Assembly: GCA_958299035.1 (NCBI GenBank)
Contig: CATQJL010000112.1
Location: forward strand, 52,504,463-52,568,462
DNA length: 64,000 nucleotides
Source of the DNA: Cylicocyclus nassatus
Taxonomy: Eukaryota > Nematoda > Chromadorea > Rhabditida > Strongylidae
Direction of reading: 5' to 3'
Made by a program: the position numbers and the translations under genes. Below, piece after piece: positions 12,941 through 25,400 of the stretch (within the stretch, counting starts at the first letter, position 1; each line of letters opens with the position of its first letter). Under the pieces are notes generated by a model that saw only the letters and a program-made list of their open reading frames with translations, was not told the DNA's origin and ran no database searches.

Positions 12941-14319
12941 GGGCCTAGTCCAGAAATGCGATAGTGGGAGCCGATTCTCCCCTACCTTCACTTTTGAGCT
13001 GGTACAGGGTGACCACCTTCACTTTTGGAATAAAAATTTTTTCGCTGGACGATGAAGAAGGAAAATAAGCAAAACAAACGCAAAAAAAGATTTTTGAAAG
13101 CATATATTTATGTATACGGCGGCATATACATTTAAAATAAACGTGCTCAGTAAATGGTGTATTTGGAAGTAAAAGGTTGTTGGACTGTACGGATTTTATT
13201 GAGCAAATTTTGTTATAACGTACAGCGAAGGAAGTAGATCGATTCAGGCAGTAACGATTTCAGATGATATATAATGTGTGGGAGCCTAGAGCCTCCTACG
13301 AATTATGCCCGTGGGGGAGCCTTTTCATACCAAAGTCTCCCCTTAGCCCACTTTAATGTACTGGAGGGGGAGACTTTGGTATGAAAAGGCTCCCCCCACA
13401 CATAATTCGTAGGAGGCTCTAAACCTCCACATATCATATATCTTTTAAAAGCTCTTGATGAGAAGAATCTAACTTATGAAGTCGCAACATGATTCATGCA
13501 GTTCTGAAGAAGTTATGAGCTGTTGAATTTCAAAAAGCACTTTTTTACCTGCTTTTTCAAGACTCTGGATCTCGGAGGTGTTTCATTTCAATGGATCGGA
13601 ACGGCTAGAATATATCATGATAAGGCAAACCTTACTCTATGAAACCTATGAAGTCGCAACATCACACACTTTCACATTCAAGATTTATACGAGTTTAACT
13701 GTCAACTGTCAAAAAACATGCAAAAATGGCGTAAATTTTCAGAATTCTGGTTTTCAATGACTGTCTCTCATATCCACTCGATTCTTTAACTAGCTGAAAG
13801 AGCATCATTTACTCTTTAAAACCTATGAAGTCGCAACTGCTGACATCTTCAAACAACAGATTTATAGCAGTGAAAATTTCGCATGATTTTTCACTATTTA
13901 AATATTCAAAATTCTGGTTCTCGGCCGTTACTGCCTAGATCGACCTACTTTGTTCGCAGTATGTTATGACAAAATTTACTTAATAAAACCCGTACAGTCC
14001 AACAAACTTTTACTTCCAGATACACCATTTATTAAACATTTACTAAACACGTCTATTTTAAATTTTTATAAATAAAATTTATAAATACTTTTAATATGCA
14101 TCGTATCTGTGGCCCTAAAGAAAGCTGCTGGGTCATAGTTCGACCTTGAAAGATAGCTCTGTTCGGCCGTTCCCCCCCCCCCCCCCCCCCCTCCCGTCGA
14201 CGTTTTTGGGAGGTGAGTGTCCGACACTACCACCTTCACTTTTGGTCGGCCAATGGTAGCTGGGACCACCTTCACTTTCGGTGGGCCCGGCTCCCCCCAT
14301 CGCACCTTTGGCCTAGTCC
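12941..14319. mobile_element. Mutator-like foldback element 1
   Basis: The direct repeat GGCCTAGTCC occurs on both sides, a 9-10 bp target-site duplication typical of Mutator-like elements. Inside it, the ends AGAAATGCGATAGTGGGAGCC and GGCTCCCCCCATCGCACCTTT are inverted repeats. Long subterminal arms (for example CCACCTTCACTTTTGG, and the block 13100-13210 against 13980-14060) pair across a centre near 13350. A perfect-looking hairpin sits at the centre (13274-13434), and a long C homopolymer at about 14164-14191 lies near the right end. No transposase frame was seen. Element 2 at 21893-24833 is the same family in inverted orientation. Confidence 0.85.
13274..13434. repeat. Central hairpin of Mutator-like element 1
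   Basis: TGGGAGCCTAGAGCCTCC.. on the left pairs with ..GGAGGCTCTAAACCTCCA on the right, and the stem continues through the CTTTTCATACCAAAGTCTCC block to a short loop near 13355. The same hairpin is present at 23897-24062, so it belongs to the family rather than to this site. Confidence 0.85.
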
Positions 14320-15150
14320 CAAGCATCCAAGACTTGATTCCTTTTGAAGATTGTGCATTTGATTTTCTTCCTTCTCACTATAGCCCTGGAAACTATGTTA
14401 AAACTCGCCAACGTATAAATATTAGTTTCATTTTGAACAAACAGTCTAGCGAATTCTCATTTTAGAGAATATGTACACACACAGTGCGTTATGATAACTC
14501 AGCTGCCTAGCACAACATCAGCACAAAAAGTTGCTTCAAGCATAAATAATGGCGTTCTTTATAATGGAACAAGAAGCATAAAAACAAACAATCATTACTG
14601 ATTGCAACGTTATCTTTAACACAGCTAACTTGGGCCCATATCAAAGCACGGTCAAATCAGATGATCTGAAACGAGGGTCTCAGATAAGGTTCTTAAGATG
14701 AACTACGATCGGCCACTCCCACATGCTATGAAATGCGATCTGACCTGACGGGTGAGCGTCAAGGCACGTGCCGTGATGAGCTCATCTGATTTCCCTCCGT
14801 AAGAACATTTGCTTCGATTTTGAGATGATCTTAAAGAAATAGTATGTACAAAGGATGAGAGGCAGAGAAAACCGTGAGTTGCTCGTGAGTAACTTACGGG
14901 ACACGTAATGTGACATAACACTGTAGACGAAAGTGCTCGAACTTGCACAAATTTGAGGGGGGGGGTAGACAGAATCGACAGCTGACTGCAGCCGAACAAG
15001 GACAGAGTTTCTTCTTATTTCTTGCCAGGTTTGCCTTTTTTTAAAGAAACTTCGTTGAATGAGATTTCCTTGTTTGTCCCATTGTATTCTGTAAAGTTGC
15101 GGTTTCTCATGAAATTCCATGTTGAATTAACATGGTTTTGCTCGGTTTAT
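14320..15150. other. Noncoding spacer
   Basis: No gene or repeat partner was recognised. The overlapping minus-strand ORFs at 14703-15120 have no family motif and cross a G homopolymer at about 14958. Confidence 0.4.
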
Positions 15151-15224
15151 CCATTTAAATTTGCAAGGTGAAATTTTTGATAGCAATAATTATCGATTTT
15201 TTATTACTGGGCGCTATCAATGAC

Positions 15225-15475
15225 AATGCGCCAATGGCGCAAAATTTGATCCCTGGCCGATTTCGAACCACGGCCGATGGCGTTGCATGGCAATCAGTTA
15301 TCCGTCCTTGCTCTAACACTACCCGTTTTTGTTCTCTAAATACGCACGCCCTTGTCATTTCTATAAAACGGTGAACATCCAGATCAAAAGCTCGTCGAGT
15401 GCCGGAGTGAGGCGCCCGCCGATCAACCCACGTCCACCTCAAAGGCCCTGGATGGGGGTTTACTACGGGCCTTGA
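15225..15475 (-). repeat. Dispersed tRNA-like repeat, copy A
   Basis: On the - strand, TGTTAGAGCAAGG resembles a pol III A box and GGTTCGAAATCGG a B box. The adjoining body (GCCGGAGTGAGGCGCC..GATCA, then GCCCTGGATG.GGG..TACTACGGGCC) recurs at 62040-62150, next to another tRNA-like stretch. This fits a tRNA-derived SINE, but it is not an intact tRNA: I could not fold a full cloverleaf by eye. Confidence 0.45.
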
Positions 15476-15639
15476 TCCTAGTTGAAAGATTGCAAGCTTA
15501 TCAGGGAAGATTCTGCACGGTATCTGAACATATGTACATATGAGATGATTGATAATGCAACTATCCCAATGTTTGCCAAGGACTACTATAAGAAGGGATT
15601 AACAAAAAGACATGTCATTTAGCTGGTTGCTGTGGTTCA

Positions 15640-16020
15640 AAAAAATGTTTTGAATCCAGTCAAAGTTTCTAACAAGAAGCAGCAAAATTGCATTTTCCTG
15701 CAATCGAGCTGGACATGTACAATTTATGTCAACAACGTGCCCTCTTTTCCGTGGCATCTACGCATCCGCATCGCGTGGGCATTGCGCAGCGATCTCCGAT
15801 CAATGCGGCAAAATTTGCACGCTCAAGCGGTACGCTCGCAAACGTATGACATGGCTGCTCAGGCCTTGCCCTTCGGCTAATTATCAAGAGATCGCATCGA
15901 ACAAAGACTGTATCAAGTTAGCAGTCGTGTTCAAGCGGTGGTCAGATCCTAGCTTTTCGATCGTGAGTAGTCTCTGCTTCACAACCGAGGTTAGCGATCG
16001 TCTTACGTCCATCAAGAGCT
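15640..16020 (+). pseudogene. Degraded retroelement gag-like zinc-knuckle region
   Basis: In frames broken by shifts, the + strand reads a Cys/His-rich stretch: CNRAGHVQFMSTTCPLFRG, then DQCGKICTLK, then further Cys residues. This recalls the multiple knuckles of nematode BEL/Pao-type gag proteins (C-x2-C..H..C, then RC..C). The match is to a pattern only, no protease or reverse transcriptase follows, and the reading frame is interrupted, so the assignment is tentative. Confidence 0.3.
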
Positions 16021-16357
16021 AGGCCGGCCTTGTAAATTTTGACGGCAAGAAAGAGAAATGAAAGATACTCTTTACGTCGGATCTCGCTTACTGCGCCGGT
16101 CAGACGCCTTCTGGATCAGACAGAAACAACACGCCTGCTCGCAAGACATGCTTTGGAAAATGCCTTACGCCCTGTACCTACAAATCCAGGACAGTCTTTA
16201 CAAGCGCCGACCTTCACGCTCTTTCTGACGCTGCAGAGCACATCACCACGTCATCCATCCGCAGGAAAGGGACTCAGGAGAACATGCGATAGATGAACGG
16301 TTGGACCACTGTTATTATTTTCTTGAGCCTGTCACCAAGATCAATAACTTTATTACG

Positions 16358-16391
16358 GCTGACGTTTCGGCGTCGTCGCCTTTCTCAGAGC
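16358..16391 (-). ncRNA. Decayed hammerhead ribozyme-like motif of a Penelope-like element
   Basis: Read on the - strand: GCT-CTGAGAA-AGGCG..CGCC-GAAACGTC-AGC. This matches the compact hammerhead arrangement seen in full at 54598-54635 (core CTGANGA, short stem II, GAAAC, minimal helix III), but the core is CTGAGAA, so the conserved G8 is A here. Helix I is only about 3 bp. It is probably inactive and marks a Penelope-like remnant around 16290-16460. Confidence 0.5.
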
Positions 16392-17400
16392 ATGGAAAGA
16401 TCACAAAACATTCGTGCTATTCTCTCAAACACCTACCCGCCGATAAGATACAATCCAGCGTCATGGATACAGTTGCAGCGGTAGAATTTGTCCAAAATTG
16501 CGGGATTGTCGGGATTCGCGGGATTGTCGGGATTTGCGAGATTCGCGGGATTTGCGGGATAAGCAGGATTTAGCTATAACTTCCTTTAAAACAGCTTTAT
16601 TTGTAATCTGCGTGAAAATTTGGCTTCAGCTTGATGAGACGAATTTTCTGGTATACAATATGTAATTCATAGTGACACGGTAGACATATGGTGATATCTT
16701 GTTATTCTCTATGTTAAGGCTTTTGTGAACATCTATCACCGTGTAATTCGCGAATAGGAGGTTCTGGTACGAAGTTCTCATTATCGAAAACTATCGCGAA
16801 AAATTGGGCAGTTTTTATTTACCCTTATCACTGATATAAGCATTTTATCATTTATCACTGATAATATCACATTTTCGGATCATTTTTGGCATATGGTAAG
16901 AAAAGTAGTGTAGGAAACGCTGTGTGAATTTCTATCGCTCTTTCTCTCATTATAAGTGATCTACAGGATTTCCTAGTTCTATTGTTCGGTCAAATGGTGG
17001 CTCCCTCGCTGCAGCAATCGATCGATTTCTCATCGGCACATGCCATTGCTGCCAATTCTTACCTGAAATGGCATTTTTGCTTCAACTCGCTTCACGCCAA
17101 AGCCTGTGCTGAACTTCTGCACCTATATAAAAGATGAACGTGGGAATCGGCCGCGTGAATTTAAGCTATTCTTATTTGTCCTTATCATTGATATACCATT
17201 TTATCATTCATCACTGATGATATCACAAAATTGGATCATTTTTGAACGGTAAGGAATGTACTTTAGGAAACGCTATGCGAGTTTTTATCGCTCTTTTTAT
17301 CGCGCTATGGAAAGATCACAAAACATTCGTGCTATTCTCTCAAACACCTACCCGACGACAAGATACAATCCAGGTCATGTCTAATCCCTCAATACGACCC
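16391..17400. repeat. Diverged direct duplications
   Basis: 16391-16455 (ATGGAAAGATCACAAAACAT ... ACAATCCAG) recurs at 17307-17373. 16810-16965 (TATCACTGATA..TCATTTATCACTGAT..GGAAACGCT) recurs at 17170-17300 about 360 bases on. 16495-16572 is a separate short array of GGGATT-CGC/TGC units. No gene is seen, and the ORFs across this stretch are repeat shadows. Confidence 0.7.
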
Positions 17401-17858
17401 CACTGTGGCATGCCGCACCCCGCGCTTTACCCTAGATATAACCCAAGATTGTTATATGTCCTTGAGGCAACAACCAAGCCAGGTAACATCAGTAATTATT
17501 TAAGTTTGCATCTGCTTTCTGGAAAAATTTTTTTCCAAAGTTACCAAACAAATGAGAAATCTATTGATAGTCAACATCAGCATTGCACGGTAAAAGACCA
17601 TAATTACGCGTGCACGAGGAGGGGGTGTAGGTAATAGAATAGGTGCGAGTTTTTTGAAGTAGTAGAGGTGCGAGTTTTTTGAAGTAAGTGTAACACATTT
17701 TGAACTAAAGAAGCTCATCACATCACAAGCAGACAAGGCTCTTCTACCCCGATCAATTCGAATTAACCGTACCTCTATTTTTACAGAGCAAGAAGGTGAT
17801 GTGCTGATGTTGTACCAGTCTATGTTCTTGCGAGCTAAATCCCGTCAAACACCTATAT
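17401..17858. other. Short spacer with local duplication
   Basis: 17640-17685 contains the words AGGTGCGAGTTTTTTGAAGTA twice in a row. No gene is seen. Confidence 0.5.
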
Positions 17859-18566
17859 ATAAGGTTGGCACGAAAGTTTTGTCGTTTCAATTTCAAAAAT
17901 TTGTAACTCCGCGAAATTTCAAGATTTGCTTGGTCTTGTAACTTTACTAGAAAGAATAAGTCATCCGCCTTCAAACGCGGTTGCGTGAAGCTTCTGTTTC
18001 ATACTGGGTGCAAAGATAAAAATGGAAAACTAAGACCATATAAGTTTTGACCATTTTAAGTTAGGTCGCCAAAAATCTGGAAGGCCGCAGAAAAATCTGA
18101 AATCGTCAGTACATAGGTTTTTTGGCCTACACATTGCATCTGTGAAAAATTTGTGCTGTTTGGACATCCCTGTGAGAAGTTATGATTTTCGCGAAAATTG
18201 ACAAATTAATTAATTTTTGCGTTTTCCATAGCAAACATTATATTCATAACTTCTCACAAAAACGTCCAAACAGCACACTTTCCACAGATGCAAAGGGTAG
18301 GCCAAAAAACCTATGTACTGACGATTTCAGACTATTCTGCAGCGTTCCAGTTTTGGTGGCCTAACTTAAAATGGTCAAAACTTATATGGTCTTAGTTTTC
18401 CATTTTTATCTCCGCATCCAATATGAAACAGAGGCTTCACAGAAAGCATTTGAAGGCGGAAAACTTATTCTTTCTACTAAAATTACAAGCAAGCAAATCC
18501 GTTGAAATTTCGCGGAGTTACAAATTTCTGAAAATGAAACGACAGAACTTTCGTGCCAACCTAATA
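17859..18566. mobile_element. Mariner-like foldback element (TAAGGTTGGCACGAAAG family)
   Basis: The ends AAGGTTGGCACGAAAGTT and AACTTTCGTGCCAACCT are inverted repeats flanked by TA. Arms pair over most of the element (for example 18040-18120 with 18295-18370, CCTATGTACTGACGATTTC). There is no transposase. The terminus begins like the well-known mariner end TTAGGTTGG. Confidence 0.85.
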
Positions 18567-18837
18567 TTTCGCCAGCAGTGATGCAAGAGTTAACATCATA
18601 TCAAAAAACCTGTAACCATGTCAATGGAGTCCATGCTGTTCACCTAATATGAAAGAACGCAAAATGATAATAGGAAAAATTGCGTGGTTACTGCTGGGAT
18701 GGTGAAGTCTTTATAGTTAAAAAAACCAACAAATTGCATACATGCTCCAAGTCTGTAAGGTTGGATCAAAAGACGTCAAAGACGGAGATAATGCACACAT
18801 CTACAAGCCAGTTTTCTGAATACTTCTTATCGTAATA

Positions 18838-19217
18838 TACAGGGTGTCTCAAAAATGTGAACTGAAATGCTTTTTTATAGTTATCTCAGGTTTAGGGTAG
18901 AGATTGCTTTTCCATTTTCGTCCAAAGTGTGATTACACCATCAAAAAGCTTGAAAAACTGGCAAAATAATAGCAAAGTCAGCATGCCTAAGATTTGCTAC
19001 ACAAATATCTGGATTTTCTGAAATTTTCTTTATTGAAAGGCCTGTTCCACATGGCGCTTTATGCCGCATGTATATACCGTAATCCTACAGTAACAAAGAA
19101 AGATCTGAGAGTCGTTCCATGCTGTAAATCTAAGTTAAACCTCGTTGTACAGAATGCATGAAATCAAGAGAGTTATTAACGGTCAAACAGTGTTTACATT
19201 TTTTAGAACACCCTGTA
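18838..19217. mobile_element. Small Tc1/mariner-type element (CAGGGTGT.. ends)
   Basis: CAGGGTGTCTCAAAAATGTG at the left matches ..CATTTTTTAGAACACCCTG at the right, with TA on both sides inside the larger symmetric flank AATATA..TATATT. About 380 bp, non-coding. Confidence 0.8.
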
Positions 19218-19423
19218 TATTCGACGTTTGGGCCAGGGACACTTTCGTTTAGATAGTTTATAATGGAAAAAGTATAGGCATAGGTTTTTTTTCCTAAATA
19301 TAGATTTTTTCCCAAGTGATCTAATAATGGACCATACATTATAATCCCTTTATCACGGCACAAAACGAAAGCTTATTAAAGATGGATAAATACTATCTAC
19401 ATTATTGTCTACAGATTCGCTCA

Positions 19424-19433
19424 TTGTTTTCAG
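19424..19433 (+). promoter_or_regulatory. Candidate trans-splice (spliced-leader) acceptor of the cathepsin B gene
   Basis: TTGTTTTCAG lies 64 nt before the ATG at 19498, and the sequence between has no donor. In nematodes such a lone TTTCAG upstream of the first coding exon commonly receives a spliced leader. It could equally be an ordinary acceptor after a 5' UTR intron. Confidence 0.4.
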
Positions 19434-19497
19434 GTTGCAAGTATCAGGCTTCCCAACATTTGATACGTCAAGCCGTCAATTCTTAGTTCTCGTTAAG

Positions 19498-22400
19498 ATG
19501 CGTATAATTCTAACACTGCTTGCATCATCTTATGTGACGGCATCCCACATATCTGCAGGTTAGCTTCGATAACAAATGAGCATTATTTTTCCCGTGTTTT
19601 AAAGTAAAATCTATTTTATTACATATGCCTGCAATCAGTTTTCTTCCTCAAACAATCTTTGCTCCAGAAAAATTCTCTCTCCGCGTTCCTGATCATGTGA
19701 AACAATTAAATGGGCAAGCACCAGCGGATTATATCAATAACAATCATCCATTTCATAAGGTATGAAAACTTTACATTGATTGACTCAAAATTACAAGTTG
19801 TGTCTCTAAGTTTGGAGAACGGGGTATAGCTATTTTCATAAAAACCCCTGGGTACTGCTTTTACAGGCAAATCCTCCAAGAATGACATATGAAGAGTTCA
19901 CATCGCGTTTGATGAATGTCAAGTACTTGACAATACCTAAAAAGTCCGAAAGAGCAGAAGAGCTTGAAGTTGCCGAAGAAATTCCCGAAAGGTATTCCAT
20001 CTTTTGCCTGTTAGAAATTATCTAAGCAATCTTCGATTTTTCAACATGCAGTTTTGATGCTCGAGAAAAATGGCCGCACTGTGATTCAATAGGCTTAATT
20101 CGAGATCAAGCTAATTGTGGTAAGAGACTGAATTTGAATGAATCGCCTAACATATCAGCACATGGTTAGTTTGTAGGATCGTGCTGGGCGGTATCAGCGG
20201 CATCTGCAATGTCTGATAGACTGTGTATCCAGTCAAATGGAAGAAACAAGGTTAGGAAAATGTGAATACAATATCCAGCAGTGACTTTGTGTGCAATTTT
20301 CTTCAGACAATACTCTCTGATGCTGATTTGCTTGCATGCTGTGGTGAAAGCTGCGGTTATGGGTAGGTTTGAGTAGGCTTTCTCAAGTGTTTGAAAATCT
20401 GGCATGATTACGGATTGGTGGTATATCCCTCCAAAAATACTACTCCTCCAAATATACTTTTTTATAATATTCCTCCAGATATACATTTCGTTTTTGTTTC
20501 TAGCACATTTATTGAGTGTATTGCAAAATAAAAATAAAACTAAAAGATGAAAAAAATTCGCAAACGATATTCAATTTGGCAATTTTCGCTTGATTGTACC
20601 ATGTTGCAAAGTAGCAATAATCCAAACAACAAGCTCTTTACATCGAGGTTGGTATAGCGTAGGATGATCTGTTTTCTCTGATTATCAGATCTTCGCAATA
20701 TTCATTCTGTGTGAAGAGCGAAAAAAAAGTTGCGGCTAAAAGGAAAGTTCAAGTTGCTTGATTGGGAACATCGAACCCTCACAGCCGTAAAAAAGTTTTT
20801 CTTCGGTTTTTTATCAGTGCAATCGAAGTAGAATCTAGTAAGACTCCTACGTCTATGCACGACTCCTTTCTAAACTCAATTGTCGGCTGGTCGCTTTTAG
20901 CGTTAATATTTGAAATGATAATTTCTCTTTGAATTCCGCATAAGCTTCTGCTTTTATTGCCAGGTGTCTTCATGCCTTCATAGCTGGGGCAAGGTATTCA
21001 AGTGTTCCAAGTTCTCGCATTAATCTTGATCCTCCATCCACCTCATTTTAAGTCTATCTGTAGGCTTTTTCCTGGTGCACCATTGAAGCTAACCTCGTGA
21101 GCATTCCTCCTTTTTGCGCACACGTCCATACCATCGTATTCCTTCGCACATCTCTTCTCCAACTAGAGCCACATCGCAGATGTAGTCTTCAAGAGTGACA
21201 TCTAGGCCAATAGTAATCCCCCCTCGCTGGCAATAGGTCCCGCCAGCAGGTCGCCGCCACCTGGCCGCGGCGTCGTCAAAAACTCAGTTTCCAAATCTAG
21301 GCCGTCGCAACCCTTGTCTCAGGAAAACCGGAAAGTTCCTGGATGAAGGTGCCACCGTTAGAAAAACCTCTATTGAAATCTGGAGTCTCAGGAATTTTCC
21401 TTTGGAAAGCTATTGAAAAACATCGGAATTGCTGCCAACAACTTCGAGAGCTCAGTTTCCGAAACCTGCCGGTAGCTCCTCGAAATTGGCGAGGTGGGCA
21501 GCTGCCGGCAGCACAAGAAATGGTGTGCTCTTTGATAGAGCAAGGTGCCGGCCTTGTCTTTTATCACTTTCTGTTCTTCATCGTTCCACCTCCACGTTTC
21601 TCAATTGATCCTTTTCTTCCTGGATTCCTACTTTTTAGGACTATGTGAAACTTGGTGGACCCGATCCTTCAAGCTTGTCCAGGATCGCTCTAAGTTCTCC
21701 TGCAAGTTTGCGAAAGTTGTTACTAATGTGTCGCGTTCTCGGCTTTCAATATCCACCATTTGAAGCGTGTCCTGATCTCTCAATTATTTTTGATATGCCT
21801 TCGACTGAGATTCTGAGGGGTCGAGAAGCAGTTATCCATAATGAGGTATGCACTTTTCACCGAGAACGATTTTGCAGTCCTCTACATATGTGCAGAGTTG
21901 TGATGGGGGGAGCCTTGCCCACCAAAGTGAAGGTGACCTCAGCTACCACTGGCCGACTAAAAGTGAAGGTGGTACTATCAGACACCCACCTCCAAAAACG
22001 TCGAACGGGGGGGGGGGGGGAGGGAGGGAGGGGGGGGGTGGGGGAGCGGGGGAAAGGGGGGGGGGGTGTAGAACGAATGAACTGAGCTTTTCTTCGAGGT
22101 CGAACTGTGAGTCAACAGCCCTCTTTAGGGCCACAGATACGATGAATACGGCAGCATAAGTATTTAAAATAAACGTGTTTAGTAAATGTATTTGGAAGTA
22201 AAAATTAGCGGGAGTGTACGGTTTTTATTAAGTAAATTTTGTCATAACGTACTGCGAAGAAAGTACTCTATTTTCAGGTGTATAAGCCGCACCCTGTTTG
22301 CTCCAAATGCGAACAGACCCAGGCGTGTCGCCACGCATATGTCTCGCGAAGCGGTCGCCTTATCGCATACTGCTCTCACTTAACGCGCTCCATGATGACA

Positions 22401-25400
22401 GTCAGTCTTTTGGCGTGTTCGCTTTTAGAGCGAAAAGGGTGCGGCTTATACACCTGAAAATAGGATAGGTCGATCCAGGCCGTAACCGCCAAGAACCAGA
22501 ATTTCGAATGATAAAATAACGAAAAAATCCGAAATTTACACTGTTGCAAATCTGGCGTTTGAACAAGTCAGCGATTGCGACTTCATAGGTTTTGAAGGGT
22601 AAATCGTGGTCTATCAGATATTGAAAAGGTCGAGTCGATTTGAGAGATAGTCTTTAAAACCAGAATTCTGAAAATTTACCCTAATTTCACGCGTATAAGG
22701 CGAGCTTTTTCAAGCGAGCCGCTCAGCCGCTTCAGTGTGTTTCGGGAAAAGATGCTTATACCGCACAACTCTCTTAAAGGCAGTGTCCGGGCAAAAAGTC
22801 GATTTTGAGATTTTGTGCTTACTCGGGCCTATTCACTATGCTGAATCCGAAAATCCACATTGGAAAGCGCAAAAAAGGCAAAAAAGGGCTCTAACGCAGG
22901 AGGGAAATCGAAAGTGGGCGGGATCCTCCCCACTGTGAACTTCGCAGTCCCAGATTCTGGAGCCTTTCCCAATTCTGGAGATTTCCCAATTCCTCTAGCG
23001 CCCTGAGGTCTCCACCGGCTAGATGCGAATGCATGACTTGAAATCGGAACCGAGAAAATCGCTCTGGAGCTGGGAGCGTGAATTCAATTGGAGAGGACCC
23101 CGCCCACCTGCTGATTTCCCTCCCGTGTTAGAGCCGTTTTTAGCCGTTTTCGCGCTCTCCGATGTGCATTTTCGGAGTCAGCGTAGCGAATAGGCTCGGG
23201 TAAGCAAAAAACCTCAAGATCGAATTTTTGCCCGGACACTGCCTCTAAGCAATATACAGCACGTTAGAGGGTCCTTTAGTTGTAAAGTCCTTTGGCGTGT
23301 CCGGGGTAGTCAGTTTTAGAAAAAAAATCCCCGCGCCTTATACGCGTGAAATTAGGGTACGCGTGTTTAATGACAGCTGACAGTTAGGCCTAAGGCATAC
23401 CTCACGCGATTTTAGTCGCCGTGCGATTTGGCACTGCAACGACGCTTCATAGCTGGTCGTCAACGCACTTTGCTTAAGCCAGACTTGCTGCGTTTTTTTT
23501 CGTTTTTTTGACCTACGGAATCTACGCACCCATGCAACTGAGAACTTTGCATGCTCAATCTCTAGACATCTGGCGAATCGCCAAGTCGCGAGGATGTGGC
23601 GATTTCGCGAAATCGCGTAAGATATGCCTTAGGCCTTAAACTCATATGATTTCTAAATGTGAAGGTGTGTGATGTTAGGCTTTGTAGGCTTTGTAGGGTA
23701 AGGTTTACATTATCAGTATATATCTTAGCCGTAACGATCCATTGAAACAGCGCCGAGATGAAGGGTCTTGAAAAAGCAGGTAAAAAAGCGCTTTTTGAAG
23801 TTCAACAGCTCATAACTTCTTCAGAACTGCATGAATCATGTTGCGACTTCATAGATTAGATTCTTGTCATCAAGAGCTTTCAGATGATTAAAATATGTGG
23901 GGCTTTAGGGCCTCTTACGACTTATGCCCCTGGAGGGAGACTTTTCATCACAAATTCTCCCCTGGCGGCCTCCATCCATTACATTGAAGTGGTTTGGGAG
24001 AAGAATTTGTATGAAAAGTTTTCCTCCACGGGCATAAGTCGTAGGAGGCCCTAGACCCCCACATATCTTACATTATCTAAAAGCTCTTTATGAGAAGAAT
24101 CTGACCTATGAAGTCGCAACATGACTCATGCAGTTCTGAGGAAGTTATGAGCTGTTGAATTTCAAAAAGCGCTTTTTTATCTGCTTTTTCACACCCTGGA
24201 TCTCGGCGTTGTTTCAATGGATCGGTACGGCTAAGATATATTCTGATAAGGCAAACCTTACCCTACAATGCCTACAAAGTGGAACATCATACACCTTCAC
24301 ATTCAGAATTCATATGAGTTTAACTGTCAACTGTCAAAAAACACGCTAAAATGGCGAAATTTTTTAGAATTCTGGTTTTCAAAGACAGTCTCTCAAATCC
24401 ACTCGATTTTTTCAATATCTGATAGAGCACCATTTACTCTTCAAAGTTTATGAAATTGCAATTTCTGACATCAAACACCAGATTTATAACAGTGGAAATT
24501 TCGCATGATTTTTTTATTTTATCATTCAAATTCTGATTCCGGCGGTTACTGCCTGGACCGATCTACTTTCTTCGCAGTACGTTATGACAAAATTTACTTA
24601 ATAACTTTTACTTCCAAAGATACCATTTACTAAACACATTTATCTCAAATATATATGCCGCCGTATACACAAAAATATGCTTTCAATAATCTTTTTTGTG
24701 TTTGTTTTGCTTATTTTCCTTCTTTATCGTCCAGCGAATAAAATTTTATTCCAAAAGTGAAGGTGGTCACCCTGTACCAGCTCAAAAGTGAAAATAGGCA
24801 GAGAATTGGCTCCCACTATCGCACCTCTGCGTATGTGGAATCACAAAGTTGAATAGTTGAGAAGTCTATCTGGTTTCTTCGATCACCACTCGCATATAAT
24901 GATGTGATCCACCTTCAGAATGTAATATGTGTTCCCAAAAAATCATAATCTGGACGTTCCAAAATGCGCTCACCTTCTTCACTGCATGTTTCATATCGGT
25001 AGTTGACTTCTTTCCAGCTCCTTCTTGATTTCCTATCACATGTCCGAAAGTCCGCTCCTAGCTGGAGTGTCTCTTATATGAAACTGAGCTGATTGTCATC
25101 GAATTTCTGCCAGAATGCGTCAGTTTCACCATCCTTACGCATCCTTACATCCCACTTGTGGTGCGTAAGCGTTAAAACTTTAGAAGTTGTTCTTCATTAT
25201 GTGCGCTCATTAGGCAATCGCTTATTCAATGTTAACTATGTTACTCAGTAGAGTTTCTGGCATAGCTATAGCGAGACAGCTATACCAACTCTATTTATGT
25301 TGCTGCTGGGTTTGTAGAAAAGCTTATATCCATCTCCAATGTCTCAAAACTTTTCCGCGTTCCATTCCGTTTCTTGTATGCAGGCTACTCCATCAATTCG

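Larger units (their letters stand above)
21893..24833. mobile_element. Mutator-like foldback element 2, with nested insertions
   Basis: The ends AGAGTTGTGATGGGGGGAGCC and GGCTCCCACTATCGCACCTCT are inverted repeats of the same family as 12941-14319. The flanks CATATGTGC and CGTATGTGG agree at 7 of 9 positions, a decayed 9-bp duplication. Subterminal blocks (AAGTGAAGGTGG, the TTTACTTCCAAA block) and the central hairpin (23897-24062) match element 1. It is about twice as long because three other elements sit in its left half (22271-22460, 22679-23357, 23386-23637). A G-rich run of 60+ bases at about 22009-22070 corresponds to the C run of element 1. Confidence 0.82.

Noticed and set aside
14066..14465. 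ORFs across 14066-14465 rich in Gly/Pro
   Set aside because: They read through the C homopolymer and terminal repeats of Mutator-like element 1.
16495..16572. CRISPR-like array of GGGATT units
   Set aside because: Units are ~9 bp with no spacers in a eukaryotic genome; a simple degenerate minisatellite.
21645..22159. 146- and 103-codon glycine-rich ORFs
   Set aside because: Frame through a long G run in Mutator-like element 2; not coding.
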